Below, in pieces: positions 1 to 8,246 of a DNA stretch of 64,000 bases. The stretch comes from an uncultured Prevotellaceae bacterium (GTDB lineage: Bacteria > Bacteroidota > Bacteroidia > Bacteroidales > Bacteroidaceae). The notes below the pieces were generated by a model that did no database searches, had not been told where the DNA came from, and saw only the letters and a list, made by a program, of their open reading frames with translations. Each line of letters starts with the position of its first letter. The first letter of the stretch is position 1. Where the stretch lies: contig CACXPX010000007.1 of assembly GCA_902769705.1 (NCBI GenBank), forward strand, positions 1 through 64,000, given 5' to 3'. Made by a program: the position numbers and the translations under genes.

Positions 1-210
1 AGCCTACTGCTAAGGTAAAGCAAACGTCCCTTTTATACCCCTTCACTCCACTTTAAGCCCTTTAAACCCTTGAAGTGGAGCTTGCGAAACTTCAGTAAAT
101 TAAATATTAAAAATGAAAGATTAAAGACGAAAACACTTGATTTAAATCAAGAAAACGCATAAAAATACATCTTTACCATGAATTTTCTTGCATTGTTTGC
201 GCAAACAGCG

Positions 211-287
211 TATCTTTGCATCGTGTTTTTCATGGTATTAGATTTAAGGTTAACAAAGGTTGGGGTGCAGCGGCACCTCTTTTTTTT
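211..287 (+). ncRNA. candidate short transcript: promoter plus intrinsic terminator
   Basis: A Bacteroidetes -7 box, TATCTTTG, lies at 211-218, with a TTG -33 element at 188-190 (20-bp spacer). About 40 bases downstream a hairpin forms (GGGGTGC at 262-268, loop AGCG, GCACCTC at 273-279), followed by eight T residues at 280-287. There is no gene between promoter and terminator and none on the + strand for 1.5 kb. The predicted RNA runs from about 224 to 287, roughly 64 nt. It could be a small regulatory RNA or an orphan attenuated leader. Promoter and terminator are seen; function is unknown. Confidence 0.45.
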
Positions 288-433
288 GCCCTTATCATTC
301 CTGCCCCACTCTCGCAGCAGGCTTCTGATACCTTAGAATAATTCCGAATTTCCATTACAAATTCTTGTCAACTTTTTCGCTCAATCTAGAAAAGAAAATC
401 GGGGGAGATAACGACTTTTCTGCTTCAATTTCC

Positions 434-609
434 TCATTTTCCACATCCGAAATTGTCACATGTGGCATCTGAGGCGCTCATAGCTATGCTTTGACCCGCT
501 CACTTGTGGCATCTGACGCCCTCAAAGCATAGCTGTGACAAGCTCATTCCATAGCTTTGACAACCTCATTGCATAGCTTTGACAGAGTCATTGTTTGTAA
601 AGAAAGCGG
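434..609. repeat. 22-bp dyad repeat array 1
   Basis: Units start at 434, 456, 478, 500, 522, 544 and 566, with a partial unit at 588; the spacing is exactly 22 bp. Every unit begins with TCA, and most have the dyad form TCA(N4)-N3-(N4)TGA followed by a 5-bp linker. Two arm classes mix: the CATCTGA type (units 456 and 500) and the GCTTTGA type (478, 522, 544, 566). No open frame or U-tract is associated. The same family occurs at 9503, 28723, 42208, 50218 and 61616. Confidence 0.85.
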
Positions 610-788
610 AAGCTATTGATATTCAACGACTTCCGAAAACTTCAATTTTTGGCCGTTTTCACACCAAATCCTTCTCCAGTTCAAAAAACAGCCCTCTATT
701 TGAGCCCAAAATTATTCGCAAGCTCATCAGCAAGACAGTCAGAATTTTCTTGACAAAAGAAGAACGAGAACTAGGAGGTGCTATTTAC

Positions 789-1005
789 CAACATCTCCGT
801 TTCATGATGGTTACAAAATGGTTTCTCAATCGTTACACTTAATAGTGAAAAATAGCAATCGTTACCTCCATTTTCTGCAACGAGACTACCGTTGGGCCGC
901 AAAGTACCTCCAAATGCGAGTAGGATATGGAGTTTCAAAACCGTATAAAAGTTCGCCAAATATAAGGAAAAAAAACAAAACAAGCAGTTTTCGCATTCTT
1001 TTTGA
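789..1005. repeat. diverged ~220-bp intergenic block, copy 1
   Basis: This block aligns with 28876-29100. Both open with CAACATCT, followed by a similar ATGGTT(A/G)CAAAA stretch. Both share a perfect 20-mer (897-916 here, 28984-29003 there) and end in an AAACAAGCA-containing stretch. Each copy lies downstream of a 22-bp dyad array. Short open frames across it do not look coding. Function unknown. Confidence 0.6.
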
Positions 1006-1028
1006 GGCGTCAAAAACATCATTTGCCG

Positions 1029-1751
1029 TCAGATAATCTGCGTGGCGTAGAATCGGTAGTCGTAGAGTAGGGTGATGAGGAAGTTGGCATCAGAGCCTTT
1101 TTGTGGGCGTATGCCTAAAGTTTGTTGCACTTTCTGCGAGAGTTGGCGCACGCGCTGTTCATCGTAGTCGGCTGAGTCGGCCATCACTTGCTCGATGACG
1201 TCGATTTGTCCTTGCGAGAGTTCGGCAGCCTCGGGGTAGGTGGGGCGGTAGTGGCGTGAGACGCTGTAGAACTCGTCGAGCGACACGTGTATCTGGTTAA
1301 TGTTGTCGGTCTTGATGACCATTGTGCCAGCCGCGAGGTCGCCGAGTCGTTGGTTGTTGCGCGTGAGGATGATGGCAAGGGTGCCCATTCCGCTGGTGAG
1401 CCACAGGTCGATGGGCAGCAGTATCCAGCGCAGGAGGATAGCACCAAAGGTTGGTGCTGAGCCGTCGACCATAACAACGCGTGTGTGCAGAAGGAACTTG
1501 CCGACGGTCTGGCCGTGGGTGAGCGTCTCGCAGATGGCGGTATAAAATAAGAAAGGTATATAGGTGAGAAATGGGACGACCCATGTGTCGAGGTCGTGGA
1601 TATTCTCGTCGATGTATGTGACAAAGTAGAAGGCGGCATAGGCATAGATGAAGAGCACCACGATGTCGATGAGGCGCGCGAAGATGCGTTCGCCGACACT
1701 GGCTGGTGTCTGTGCTATTTGCACGTATTGGCCGGTTATGATGTTGGACAT
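1029..1751 (-). CDS. RDD family membrane protein
   Basis: This 240-residue protein has the RDD signature near its N-terminus (GERIFARLIDIVVLFIYAY, Arg-Asp charged pair inside the first membrane helix). A second helix follows near residues 60-75 and a third near 105-120, with a conserved GQTVGKFLLHTRVV segment and a soluble C-terminal tail of about 95 residues. RDD proteins are small inner-membrane proteins of poorly defined function, proposed to be transport-related. It is divergent from the SpoIIM / MoxR / DUF58 operon that starts at 1862, an arrangement common in Bacteroidetes, which suggests a role in the same membrane complex. No clear TAnnTTTG box precedes it; the divergent gap is AT-rich with TTGAAAAA-like reiterations. 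Confidence 0.85.
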   Translation of the reverse strand: MSNIITGQYVQIAQTPASVGERIFARLIDIVVLFIYAYAAFYFVTYIDENIHDLDTWVVPFLTYIPFLFYTAICETLTHGQTVGKFLLHTRVVMVDGSAPTFGAILLRWILLPIDLWLTSGMGTLAIILTRNNQRLGDLAAGTMVIKTDNINQIHVSLDEFYSVSRHYRPTYPEAAELSQGQIDVIEQVMADSADYDEQRVRQLSQKVQQTLGIRPQKGSDANFLITLLYDYRFYATQII

Positions 1752-1842
1752 ATTTTGAAATTTGAAAAATTAAAAAATTGAAAAATTGAAAGCTAGAAGT
1801 GCTGAATCATGAAAGTTGCTTGCAAATTTAATTGAAATTGTT

Positions 1843-1850
1843 TACTTTTG
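1843..1850 (+). promoter_or_regulatory. -7 promoter box of the SpoIIM-MoxR operon
   Basis: TACTTTTG matches TAnnTTTG and ends only 11 bases before the ATG at 1862, so the predicted leader is about 6 nt. This supports choosing 1862 over an in-frame TTG at 1832, which lies upstream of the expected transcription start. Confidence 0.55.
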
Positions 1851-1861
1851 CAAGAAGTTTA

Positions 1862-2821
1862 ATGAAAGAAATCACATTCATACGAAATAATTATGACAAA
1901 TGGCAGCATTTGGAGGAAATGCTGGCAGATGTTGCGGCCCAGTCACCTGCTGACTTGGCCGATATGTATGTTGACCTGACGGCCGATTTGGCGTTCGCGC
2001 AGAGCCATTATCCGCATTCGCGCATCACGATGTATCTGAACAACCTGTCGTCGACTCTTCACAACGAGATTTACAAGAACAAGCACGAGAAGTGGTCGCG
2101 TCTGTTGACGTTCTGGACGCAAGAGGTGCCGCTGACGATGTATCAGGAGCGTAAGATGTTGTTGATTTCGTTCCTTGTCGTGCTGGGTAGCGCCTTGATA
2201 GGGATAGTGTCGCAGTTGGCCGATCCGGAGTTCGTGCGTGTGATATTGGGCGACGGATATGTGGAGATGACGCTTGAGAACATCGAGGAGGGTAGGCCGA
2301 TGGACGTGTATAACGGCGGCAAAGAGGTTAACATGTTTCTGCAGATCACGCTGAACAATGTGTGGGTGTCGTTCCAAGTGTTCGTGCTGGGTATCTTCAC
2401 GAGCATCGGCACTTGTTGGGCGTTGTTCCAAAACGGCATCATGCTGGGGTCGTTCGAAGCGTTCTTCTGGCAGCAAGGCCTGTTGGGCGAGAGTCTGTTG
2501 GCGGTGTTCCTTCACGGCACGTTGGAGATTTCGGCCATCGTTGTGGCAGGTGCGGCAGGCATAGCGCTGGGTAATAGTTGGTTGTTTCCTGGCACATATA
2601 GCAGGCTGGTGTCGTTCCAGCGCGGTGCGAAGCGTGGCTTGAAGATTGTTGTGGGTACTGTGCCCATCTTCGTGGTGGCAGGTTTCATCGAAGGTTTCCT
2701 GACCCGCCACACCGAGGTCAACGACTGGGTGCGGCTGGTGTTCATCCTGCTGTCGCTGGCGTTTGTGATATTCTATTTCGTTGTGTATCCGAGAAAACTG
2801 TATAAGAAGCAGAAAGAATAA
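1862..2821 (+). CDS. stage II sporulation protein M-like (DUF95) membrane protein
   Basis: 319 residues. The soluble N-terminal half (FIRNNYDKWQHLEEML onward) is typical of non-sporulating SpoIIM homologues. It is followed by a multi-helix membrane half, with helices around residues 105-125, 170-200, 215-245, 260-285 and 295-315. In Bacteroidetes this family is linked with RDD, MoxR and DUF58 genes rather than sporulation. It is the first gene of a seven-gene + strand operon with short gaps and overlaps (1862-8164). The ATG at 1862 is preferred because the promoter box ends at 1850. A role in envelope assembly together with MoxR/DUF58 is inferred from context. Confidence 0.85.
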   Translation: MKEITFIRNNYDKWQHLEEMLADVAAQSPADLADMYVDLTADLAFAQSHYPHSRITMYLNNLSSTLHNEIYKNKHEKWSRLLTFWTQEVPLTMYQERKMLLISFLVVLGSALIGIVSQLADPEFVRVILGDGYVEMTLENIEEGRPMDVYNGGKEVNMFLQITLNNVWVSFQVFVLGIFTSIGTCWALFQNGIMLGSFEAFFWQQGLLGESLLAVFLHGTLEISAIVVAGAAGIALGNSWLFPGTYSRLVSFQRGAKRGLKIVVGTVPIFVVAGFIEGFLTRHTEVNDWVRLVFILLSLAFVIFYFVVYPRKLYKKQKE

Positions 2822-2825
2822 AATT

Positions 2826-3797
2826 ATGGAAAAAGAAAGATTGGAGATATTCCGTGAGCGCGTGTTTGGCGACAAGCTGAATGCGACGTTTGATTTCGTT
2901 CGCGAGAACTGGCGCCCGATGTTGAAGTACATGACCTATATGATGTTGCCGTTGGCATGTGTGGCGGGCGTGTTGATGAAGGGTTGGATGTCCTACTATA
3001 TGAATATGATGGTGGCCAAACAACAGAATCCGGAGGTGGGCTTCATAGTCTCCTACGGACTGACGATATTGGTCTATGTGTTTGCATCGCTCTTGTTGGC
3101 ATCGCTGGTTTACTCGATGATGCGCATCTATCGGGAGCGGAAGGATCGGTTGAAGGATCTGACTTACGAAGAACTGAAACCCACGTTTTGGCGGTTCCTG
3201 AAGCGAATGCTGTTGTTGGGCTTGTGCTTCTTAGTTTTGTATATCCTCGCTTTTTTGTTGATTATTTTGATAGCTACGCTCACTTTATGGTCGCTCTTGC
3301 TGACGGTACCCGCATTAATCATCTTAGCGATGCCGCTACTGTATTGGCCTCCAGCTTACTTACTTGATGAAGACCTTTCCGTGTTTGCCGCTTTGAAAAA
3401 GTCCTATCGGCTGGGCTTCCCCACGTGGGGCGGAATCTTCTTGATTGCCCTTGTGTTGGGAATGTTGTCGATGGTCATCAGTTCTGTGGTCAGCATTCCG
3501 TGGTCGGTGGGCTTCTTCAGTTATCTCATGCTGAGCGAGGCTGGAGAGGGACAAGCACCTGTGGTGATGGAGTTTGTGATGTATCTCCTGAACGTGGTTC
3601 AGTCGTATTGCACTTTGGTGGTGTCGTCGTTGTCGCTTGTGGGTATGGCTTTCCAATATGGTCATGCTGCCGACAAGATTGACGGAATCACCGTAGAAAG
3701 GAATATTGAGAATTTCGAACATTTGGGTGACAATAACGTCGATGCACCCGACGTGATGGGAATGAACAGCGAATTCGACGATTTCGACAAACTGTAG
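2826..3797 (+). CDS. multi-pass membrane protein of the MoxR cluster
   Basis: 323 residues starting at the ATG at 2826, four bases after the SpoIIM stop; an in-frame upstream start would lie inside the SpoIIM gene. I see six or so hydrophobic segments: around residues 32-50, 66-90, 120-150, 150-175, 200-225 and 250-275. A charged acidic tail without membrane helices follows (NIENFEHLGDNNVD). It resembles the glycerophosphodiesterase membrane-domain / DUF4013 style of polytopic proteins, but I cannot assign a family with certainty. Its place between SpoIIM and DUF4129 genes is conserved in Bacteroidetes clusters and suggests a structural role in the same membrane assembly. Confidence 0.75.
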   Translation: MEKERLEIFRERVFGDKLNATFDFVRENWRPMLKYMTYMMLPLACVAGVLMKGWMSYYMNMMVAKQQNPEVGFIVSYGLTILVYVFASLLLASLVYSMMRIYRERKDRLKDLTYEELKPTFWRFLKRMLLLGLCFLVLYILAFLLIILIATLTLWSLLLTVPALIILAMPLLYWPPAYLLDEDLSVFAALKKSYRLGFPTWGGIFLIALVLGMLSMVISSVVSIPWSVGFFSYLMLSEAGEGQAPVVMEFVMYLLNVVQSYCTLVVSSLSLVGMAFQYGHAADKIDGITVERNIENFEHLGDNNVDAPDVMGMNSEFDDFDKL

Positions 3798-3801
3798 ACA
3801 A

Positions 3802-4452
3802 ATGACGGCACAAGACACATTGAGGGTAAACAATGAACTGCTGGAGCGGTTTCGCGACAGTGGCGACTATGATTACGGACGTGAATTGGTAGCGCCCGAC
3901 TTCAATGTGTTGGAATGGCTGTACCGCGAGTTCAACGACTTGCTCAATAAGATGCTCAACTCTGAAACGATGGTTTATCTTGAGCCGAAGTTTTGGCTCT
4001 TGGTGGCAATCGTTCTGCTTATAGCGGCTATCGCCTATTATCTGATTAAGCGCCCGCAATTGTTCAGAAGCGCTGAAAAAGAAGAGCCTTTGGACTATGA
4101 GGTGACTGAAGACACGATTTATGGTGTTGACTTTGAAAAGGAAATCGGCAAAGCTGCAGAGCGGAGTGATTGGCGCGAGACGGTCAGGTTGAGTTATCTG
4201 AAAACCTTGCGATGGTTGAGTGACAACGAGAAAATCAATTGGCGCGCATCGAAGACTCCGACGCAATACACAAGAGAGTTGGCTTCGAGTGAATTCCGCA
4301 CGCTCACCAATCATTTTATGCGAGTGAGATATGGCAACTTCAATGCCACCCGCGATTTGTTTGACGAGTGCCAGAGGTTGTCATCTTCTATCTTGCAATC
4401 ATCGTTCACCACCATCCAGCCGTCGTCCGACGAGAAAGGAGGGCAGGCATGA
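3802..4452 (+). CDS. DUF4129 domain-containing membrane protein
   Basis: 216 residues. One membrane helix lies at about residues 63-83 (FWLLVAIVLLIAAIAYYLI). The C-terminal cytoplasmic domain contains the DUF4129 pattern, with a helix rich in Arg and Leu (AERSDWRETVRLSYLKTLRW) and a later YTRELAS...F segment. In DUF4129 proteins this domain is found beside MoxR ATPases and DUF58 proteins. The gene starts four bases after its predecessor and its stop overlaps the next start as ATGA (4449-4452), indicating translational coupling. Function at the molecular level is not established; the context points to envelope biogenesis. Confidence 0.85.
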   Translation: MTAQDTLRVNNELLERFRDSGDYDYGRELVAPDFNVLEWLYREFNDLLNKMLNSETMVYLEPKFWLLVAIVLLIAAIAYYLIKRPQLFRSAEKEEPLDYEVTEDTIYGVDFEKEIGKAAERSDWRETVRLSYLKTLRWLSDNEKINWRASKTPTQYTRELASSEFRTLTNHFMRVRYGNFNATRDLFDECQRLSSSILQSSFTTIQPSSDEKGGQA

Positions 4453-5828
4453 ACAAGCGGTTCATTTTCGGTATAGTGGCTTTCGTCGTGTTGGTCTTCA
4501 TCATGCAGCTGCGAATGCCCAAAGAGTTCTCGTGGGAGATGACGTTCCGTCATGACAGCCGCGAGCCCTTCGGTTGCTTGGTGTTCGATTCGCTGATGTC
4601 GGCATCCAGCAAAAATGGTTACACGATGTCGCATCAGACGTTCTACCAGCTGGCTCACGATTCTACGTGGGCGGGTAAACCTCGTGGCATTTTGATGGTT
4701 AGCAAGCGTTGGGCCCCCGACTCCATGAGCATCGGCCAAATGCTCAATCTCGTCTCGAAAGGAAGCACGGTGATGCTTTCCTCCTATAACATCACTCATA
4801 GCTCCTTGTTGTGCGACACATTAGGGCTTTCGAATATCACTTCCTCTTATAGTGAGTTTTCGGCTGTGAACCTCCGTCATATGATGGAGAACGGAACTCG
4901 TAACTTGTACGATTCCATTGTATATGTGGGGCATCCCGAAACTTATTCACATCGTTCATATCTGTTATACGAAAGTCTTATCGATTCGCATTTCTATTCG
5001 TACGAGGATACTGTTGTCATGCATTGTGACACGTTGGCTTATACGGTGGATAATCATTCCCGTTGGCTTAGTCGTGACGAATTGGAAGAAAGCACTTACT
5101 ATGAGCCAGTTGACTCTTCGGGAATAGATGAAGATGGGAATGCCGATGAAGACGGGTATATCGAAGTGAAGGATACGCGCCACCATCCCATTGCTGTGTC
5201 GTTCAATTTCGGGAAAGGCCGTTTGGTGTTGGTCACCACTCCCTTGCTGTTCACCAATTATGCCGTGCTCAACGACACCATCTCTGAGCTGACGTTCCGC
5301 TTGATGTCGGAGTTTGGAGACTTGCCTGTGGTGAGGACCGACAAATATGGCGAAACCACGATAGATGAAATGCGTAAGGAATCGCCCTTCCGCTACTTTG
5401 TTTCCCAGCCACCTTTGCGCGTGGCGCTTTATTCGGCATTGGTGATGTTGCTGCTCTATATGGTGTTCAATTCGCGCCGCAGGCAGCGAGTCATTCCAGT
5501 CATCAAACCGCCAGCCAATCGTTCGTTGGAATTCATGAAACTGGTCGGCACGCTCTATTACGAACGCCACGACAATGCCGACTTGATGCACACGAAATAC
5601 CGCGGTTTCGTGGAGGAGGTGCGCCGCAAGACGGGCTTGGATGTGGACGATGACTCCGACGACGAGCAGTTATTTGAGTTGCTGGCCGAGAAAACGGGTG
5701 AGAGTGTTGTGGAGTTGCGCGACTTGATTCTGCGTTTGCGTCAGATTGATAGCCAGGAAGGCGGATTGTCGGACGAGCTGATGAAGCAGCAAATCAACCG
5801 AATGAATGAAATCTTAAAATTGATATAA
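4449..5828 (+). CDS. DUF4350 domain-containing protein
   Basis: 459 residues with an N-terminal membrane helix (FIFGIVAFVVLVFIMQL, residues 5-21). A periplasmic alpha/beta domain carries the DUF4350 pattern: a GRLVLVTTPLLFTNYAV stretch around residues 255-275, followed by a second helix near 325-345 (ALYSALVMLLLYMVF) and a cytoplasmic charged tail. The ATG at 4449 overlaps the previous stop; a longer frame exists upstream but lies within the DUF4129 gene. DUF4350 proteins resemble GATase-like or PEGA-type binding modules without proven enzymatic activity. Part of the 1862-8164 operon. Confidence 0.85.
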   Translation: MNKRFIFGIVAFVVLVFIMQLRMPKEFSWEMTFRHDSREPFGCLVFDSLMSASSKNGYTMSHQTFYQLAHDSTWAGKPRGILMVSKRWAPDSMSIGQMLNLVSKGSTVMLSSYNITHSSLLCDTLGLSNITSSYSEFSAVNLRHMMENGTRNLYDSIVYVGHPETYSHRSYLLYESLIDSHFYSYEDTVVMHCDTLAYTVDNHSRWLSRDELEESTYYEPVDSSGIDEDGNADEDGYIEVKDTRHHPIAVSFNFGKGRLVLVTTPLLFTNYAVLNDTISELTFRLMSEFGDLPVVRTDKYGETTIDEMRKESPFRYFVSQPPLRVALYSALVMLLLYMVFNSRRRQRVIPVIKPPANRSLEFMKLVGTLYYERHDNADLMHTKYRGFVEEVRRKTGLDVDDDSDDEQLFELLAEKTGESVVELRDLILRLRQIDSQEGGLSDELMKQQINRMNEILKLI

Positions 5829-5838
5829 AAACAAGACT

Positions 5839-6804
5839 ATGATGGAAGAAAGAATGGATTTGACACTCTTCTCCGAGAAGATTGAACGGCTGAAAGGCCA
5901 GATAGCCCACATCATCGTGGGGCAGGAAATGGCGGTCGATATGGTGCTCACATCGATGCTGGCCGATGGCCACGTGCTCATAGAAGGCGTGCCAGGAGTC
6001 GCCAAGACGCTGTTGGCAAGACTCATCGCCCGCTTGGTGGACGCTCGTTTCTCACGTGTTCAGTTCACTCCCGACCTCATGCCGAGTGATGTGCTGGGTA
6101 CAACGGTCTTCAACATGAAAACCGGTGAGTTTGATTTCCACCAAGGTCCTGTGTTCAGCGACATCGTGCTGGTTGACGAAATCAACCGCGCCCCAGCCAA
6201 GACGCAGGCTGCCTTGTTCGAGGTGATGGAGGAACGCCAGGTGACCATCGACGGCACAACGCACCCGATGGGTGCCGTCTTCACCATCCTGGCCACGCAG
6301 AACCCGGTGGAGCAGGAGGGCACATACAAACTGCCTGAGGCACAACTCGACCGTTTCTTGATGAAAATCACGATGGGTTATCCCTCGCTCGACGAGGAAG
6401 TGGCGATACTTGAGCGCCATCACGACCGTGTGTCGTTCGTCAAGCTGAACGATGTAGAGCCTGTGCTCTCGTTGGAAGAGCTGTTGCAGTTGCGTGGTAT
6501 GTTGCAGAGCGTGGTGGTCGAAACATCGCTGTTGCGCTATATGGCACAGATTGTCCAGCAGACGCGTTCGTCGAGGGCTGTCTTCTTGGGCGCCTCACCT
6601 CGTGCCACAGTAGCCATCATGCAGACCTCAAAGGCACATGCGCTGTTGGCAGGCCGCGACTTCGTGGCCCCTGACGACATCAAGGCCGTAGCCCCCTTTG
6701 TGCTCAACCATCGTCTTGTGCTCACTGCTGAGGCCGAGATGGAAGGCTACACACCGTTGAAGGTCGCCCAGCGGCTTATCGAGAAAGTGGAAGTGCCCAA
6801 GTAA
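5839..6804 (+). CDS. MoxR family AAA+ ATPase
   Basis: 321 residues. The Walker A motif is GVPGVAKT at residues 50-57 and Walker B is LVDEINRAP at about 112-120. The sensor-1 region ATQNPVEQEGTYKLPEAQLDRF and the AAA lid domain at about 235-315 complete the architecture of MoxR AAA_3 proteins, which are chaperone-like ATPases that mature or assemble partner complexes, often with DUF58 or von Willebrand-type proteins. The next gene encodes DUF58, as in classic MoxR/DUF58 pairs. Start ATG at 5839, ten bases after the DUF4350 stop. Every catalytic element expected of an active ATPase is present. Confidence 0.95.
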   Translation: MMEERMDLTLFSEKIERLKGQIAHIIVGQEMAVDMVLTSMLADGHVLIEGVPGVAKTLLARLIARLVDARFSRVQFTPDLMPSDVLGTTVFNMKTGEFDFHQGPVFSDIVLVDEINRAPAKTQAALFEVMEERQVTIDGTTHPMGAVFTILATQNPVEQEGTYKLPEAQLDRFLMKITMGYPSLDEEVAILERHHDRVSFVKLNDVEPVLSLEELLQLRGMLQSVVVETSLLRYMAQIVQQTRSSRAVFLGASPRATVAIMQTSKAHALLAGRDFVAPDDIKAVAPFVLNHRLVLTAEAEMEGYTPLKVAQRLIEKVEVPK

Positions 6805-6835
6805 GAACATCCACCACCTATCACCTGATTAAGAG

Positions 6836-8164
6836 ATGTTTCTGAGTCGTAGATTCTATATCCTGTTTTCCATCATCATTGTCTTGTTGGGCAGTGGTTA
6901 TTGGTTTGCGCCGATGTTCATCATTGGCCGCGTGTTGTTGGTGGCATTTGCTGCTGCAACGGTGGTTGATGTTGTCCTTTTGTATCTGTCCCCGCGCCCT
7001 GAGGGGAAGGGGAAGGCTGTGCAAGCCTCCCGGCAGTGTGCCGACCGGTTCTCCAATGGTGACGAAAACGAGGTTAAGCTCTATCTCTCCAGTTTTTATC
7101 CTATCACGGTTTGGCTCAACGTGATTGATGAGATTCCGCATGTCTTCCAACGGCGCGACATCAATTTCCAAACACGCATCCATCCCTATGGCGTGCAGAC
7201 CATCAGCTATCGGCTGCGCCCCACCGAGCGTGGTGTCTATGGCTTCGGCAACATCCGGGTGTTCGTGAATTCCGTAGTGGGGCTTGTACAGCGTCGCATT
7301 ACCTGTGGCGAACCTCGCGATGTGAAGGTTTATCCCTCCTATCTGATGCTCCACAAATACGAGTTGCTGGCCATCAGCAACCGGTTGAGCGAGTTGGGTA
7401 TCAAGCGTATCCGCCGTGTGGGCAACAACACCGAGTTCGAGCAAATCAAGGATTATGTGTCGGGTGACGACTTCCGCACCATCAACTGGAAAGCCTCTGC
7501 ACGCCGCACCCACCTCATGGTGAATGTCTATCAGGATGAGCGCTCGCAACAGGTGTTCAACGTCATCGACAAAGGACGTGTGATGCAGCATGCATTCAAC
7601 GGGATGACGCTCTTCGACTATGCTATCAATGCGTCGCTGGTGCTTTCGTATATCGCTATGCACAAGGAAGACAAAGCTGGGCTTTGCACCTTCAGCGACC
7701 AGTTCGACACGTTCATTCCTGCGCAGCGCAGTCCTGGCCATATGCAGACCATCCTTGACAGCCTCTACGGACAGCAGACGACGTTTGGCGAGACCGACTA
7801 CTCCGCATTGCTCGATGCTGTGAACCGGCACGTCACCAAGCGCAGCCTGATGATTTTGTACACCAATTTCAGCGGTGTGGTGGCTATGCGACGCCAGTTG
7901 CCCTATCTCATTCAACTTGCCCGCCGCCATCGCTTGCTGGTGGTCTATTTCGAAGATGCCGAGCAAAAGGAATATGTGAACACCCGCGCCCACACCACCG
8001 AGGAGTACTATCAGCACGTGGTGGCCGAGAAGTTCATCGCCGAGCAACGGCGCATCTCCACGATGCTTAGCCATCATGGTATCCTCAATCTGTTGACAAC
8101 GCCCGAAAACCTTTCACCCGACATTGTCAACAAATACCTCGAACTCAAACAGAGAGGACTATGA
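6836..8164 (+). CDS. DUF58 domain-containing protein
   Basis: 442 residues. Two N-terminal membrane helices (FYILFSIIIVLLGSGYW and MFIIGRVLLVAFAAATVV) precede a beta-rich region, then the DUF58 core with the motif DDFRTINWKASAR (residues about 212-224). A vWA-like domain follows in the C-terminal half. DUF58 proteins are membrane-anchored partners of MoxR. The gene closes the operon; the next gene converges on it, and the two are separated by an inverted TTGACAATTAAC-type repeat likely to serve both as terminator. Confidence 0.9.
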   Translation: MFLSRRFYILFSIIIVLLGSGYWFAPMFIIGRVLLVAFAAATVVDVVLLYLSPRPEGKGKAVQASRQCADRFSNGDENEVKLYLSSFYPITVWLNVIDEIPHVFQRRDINFQTRIHPYGVQTISYRLRPTERGVYGFGNIRVFVNSVVGLVQRRITCGEPRDVKVYPSYLMLHKYELLAISNRLSELGIKRIRRVGNNTEFEQIKDYVSGDDFRTINWKASARRTHLMVNVYQDERSQQVFNVIDKGRVMQHAFNGMTLFDYAINASLVLSYIAMHKEDKAGLCTFSDQFDTFIPAQRSPGHMQTILDSLYGQQTTFGETDYSALLDAVNRHVTKRSLMILYTNFSGVVAMRRQLPYLIQLARRHRLLVVYFEDAEQKEYVNTRAHTTEEYYQHVVAEKFIAEQRRISTMLSHHGILNLLTTPENLSPDIVNKYLELKQRGL

Positions 8165-8243
8165 CAATTAACAATTGACAATTAACAATTGACAGTTAAA
8201 AACTTGCTTCTTACCCCTTAATTGTCAATTGTTAATTGTCAAT
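8163..8243. repeat. inverted TTGACAATTAACAA-type repeat between convergent genes
   Basis: Iterations of TTGACAATTAACAA at 8163-8197 face their reverse complement (AATTGTCAATTGTTAATTG) at 8219-8242, with a 20-base loop. They form a long AT-rich hairpin between the convergent DUF58 and esterase genes. Related iterations occur at 15310-15342 and, in coding sequence, at 24673-24700. A bidirectional terminator role is likely but inferred. Confidence 0.7.
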
Positions 8244-8246
8244 TTG

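Noticed and set aside
434-609. CRISPR array
   Set aside because: The period is only 22 bp, units are degenerate, there are no conserved repeats with unique spacers, and no cas genes are in the window.
579-842. 87-residue open frame in the first intergenic region
   Set aside because: It starts inside a repeat unit, overlaps the 220-bp repeat block and has no family-like sequence or promoter.
1943-2932. 329-residue minus-strand frame
   Set aside because: It lies opposite the SpoIIM-like gene, with His/Arg/Gln-rich shadow composition; the plus-strand gene is clearly real.
6821-8077. 418-residue minus-strand frame
   Set aside because: Antisense shadow of the DUF58 gene, without recognisable domains.
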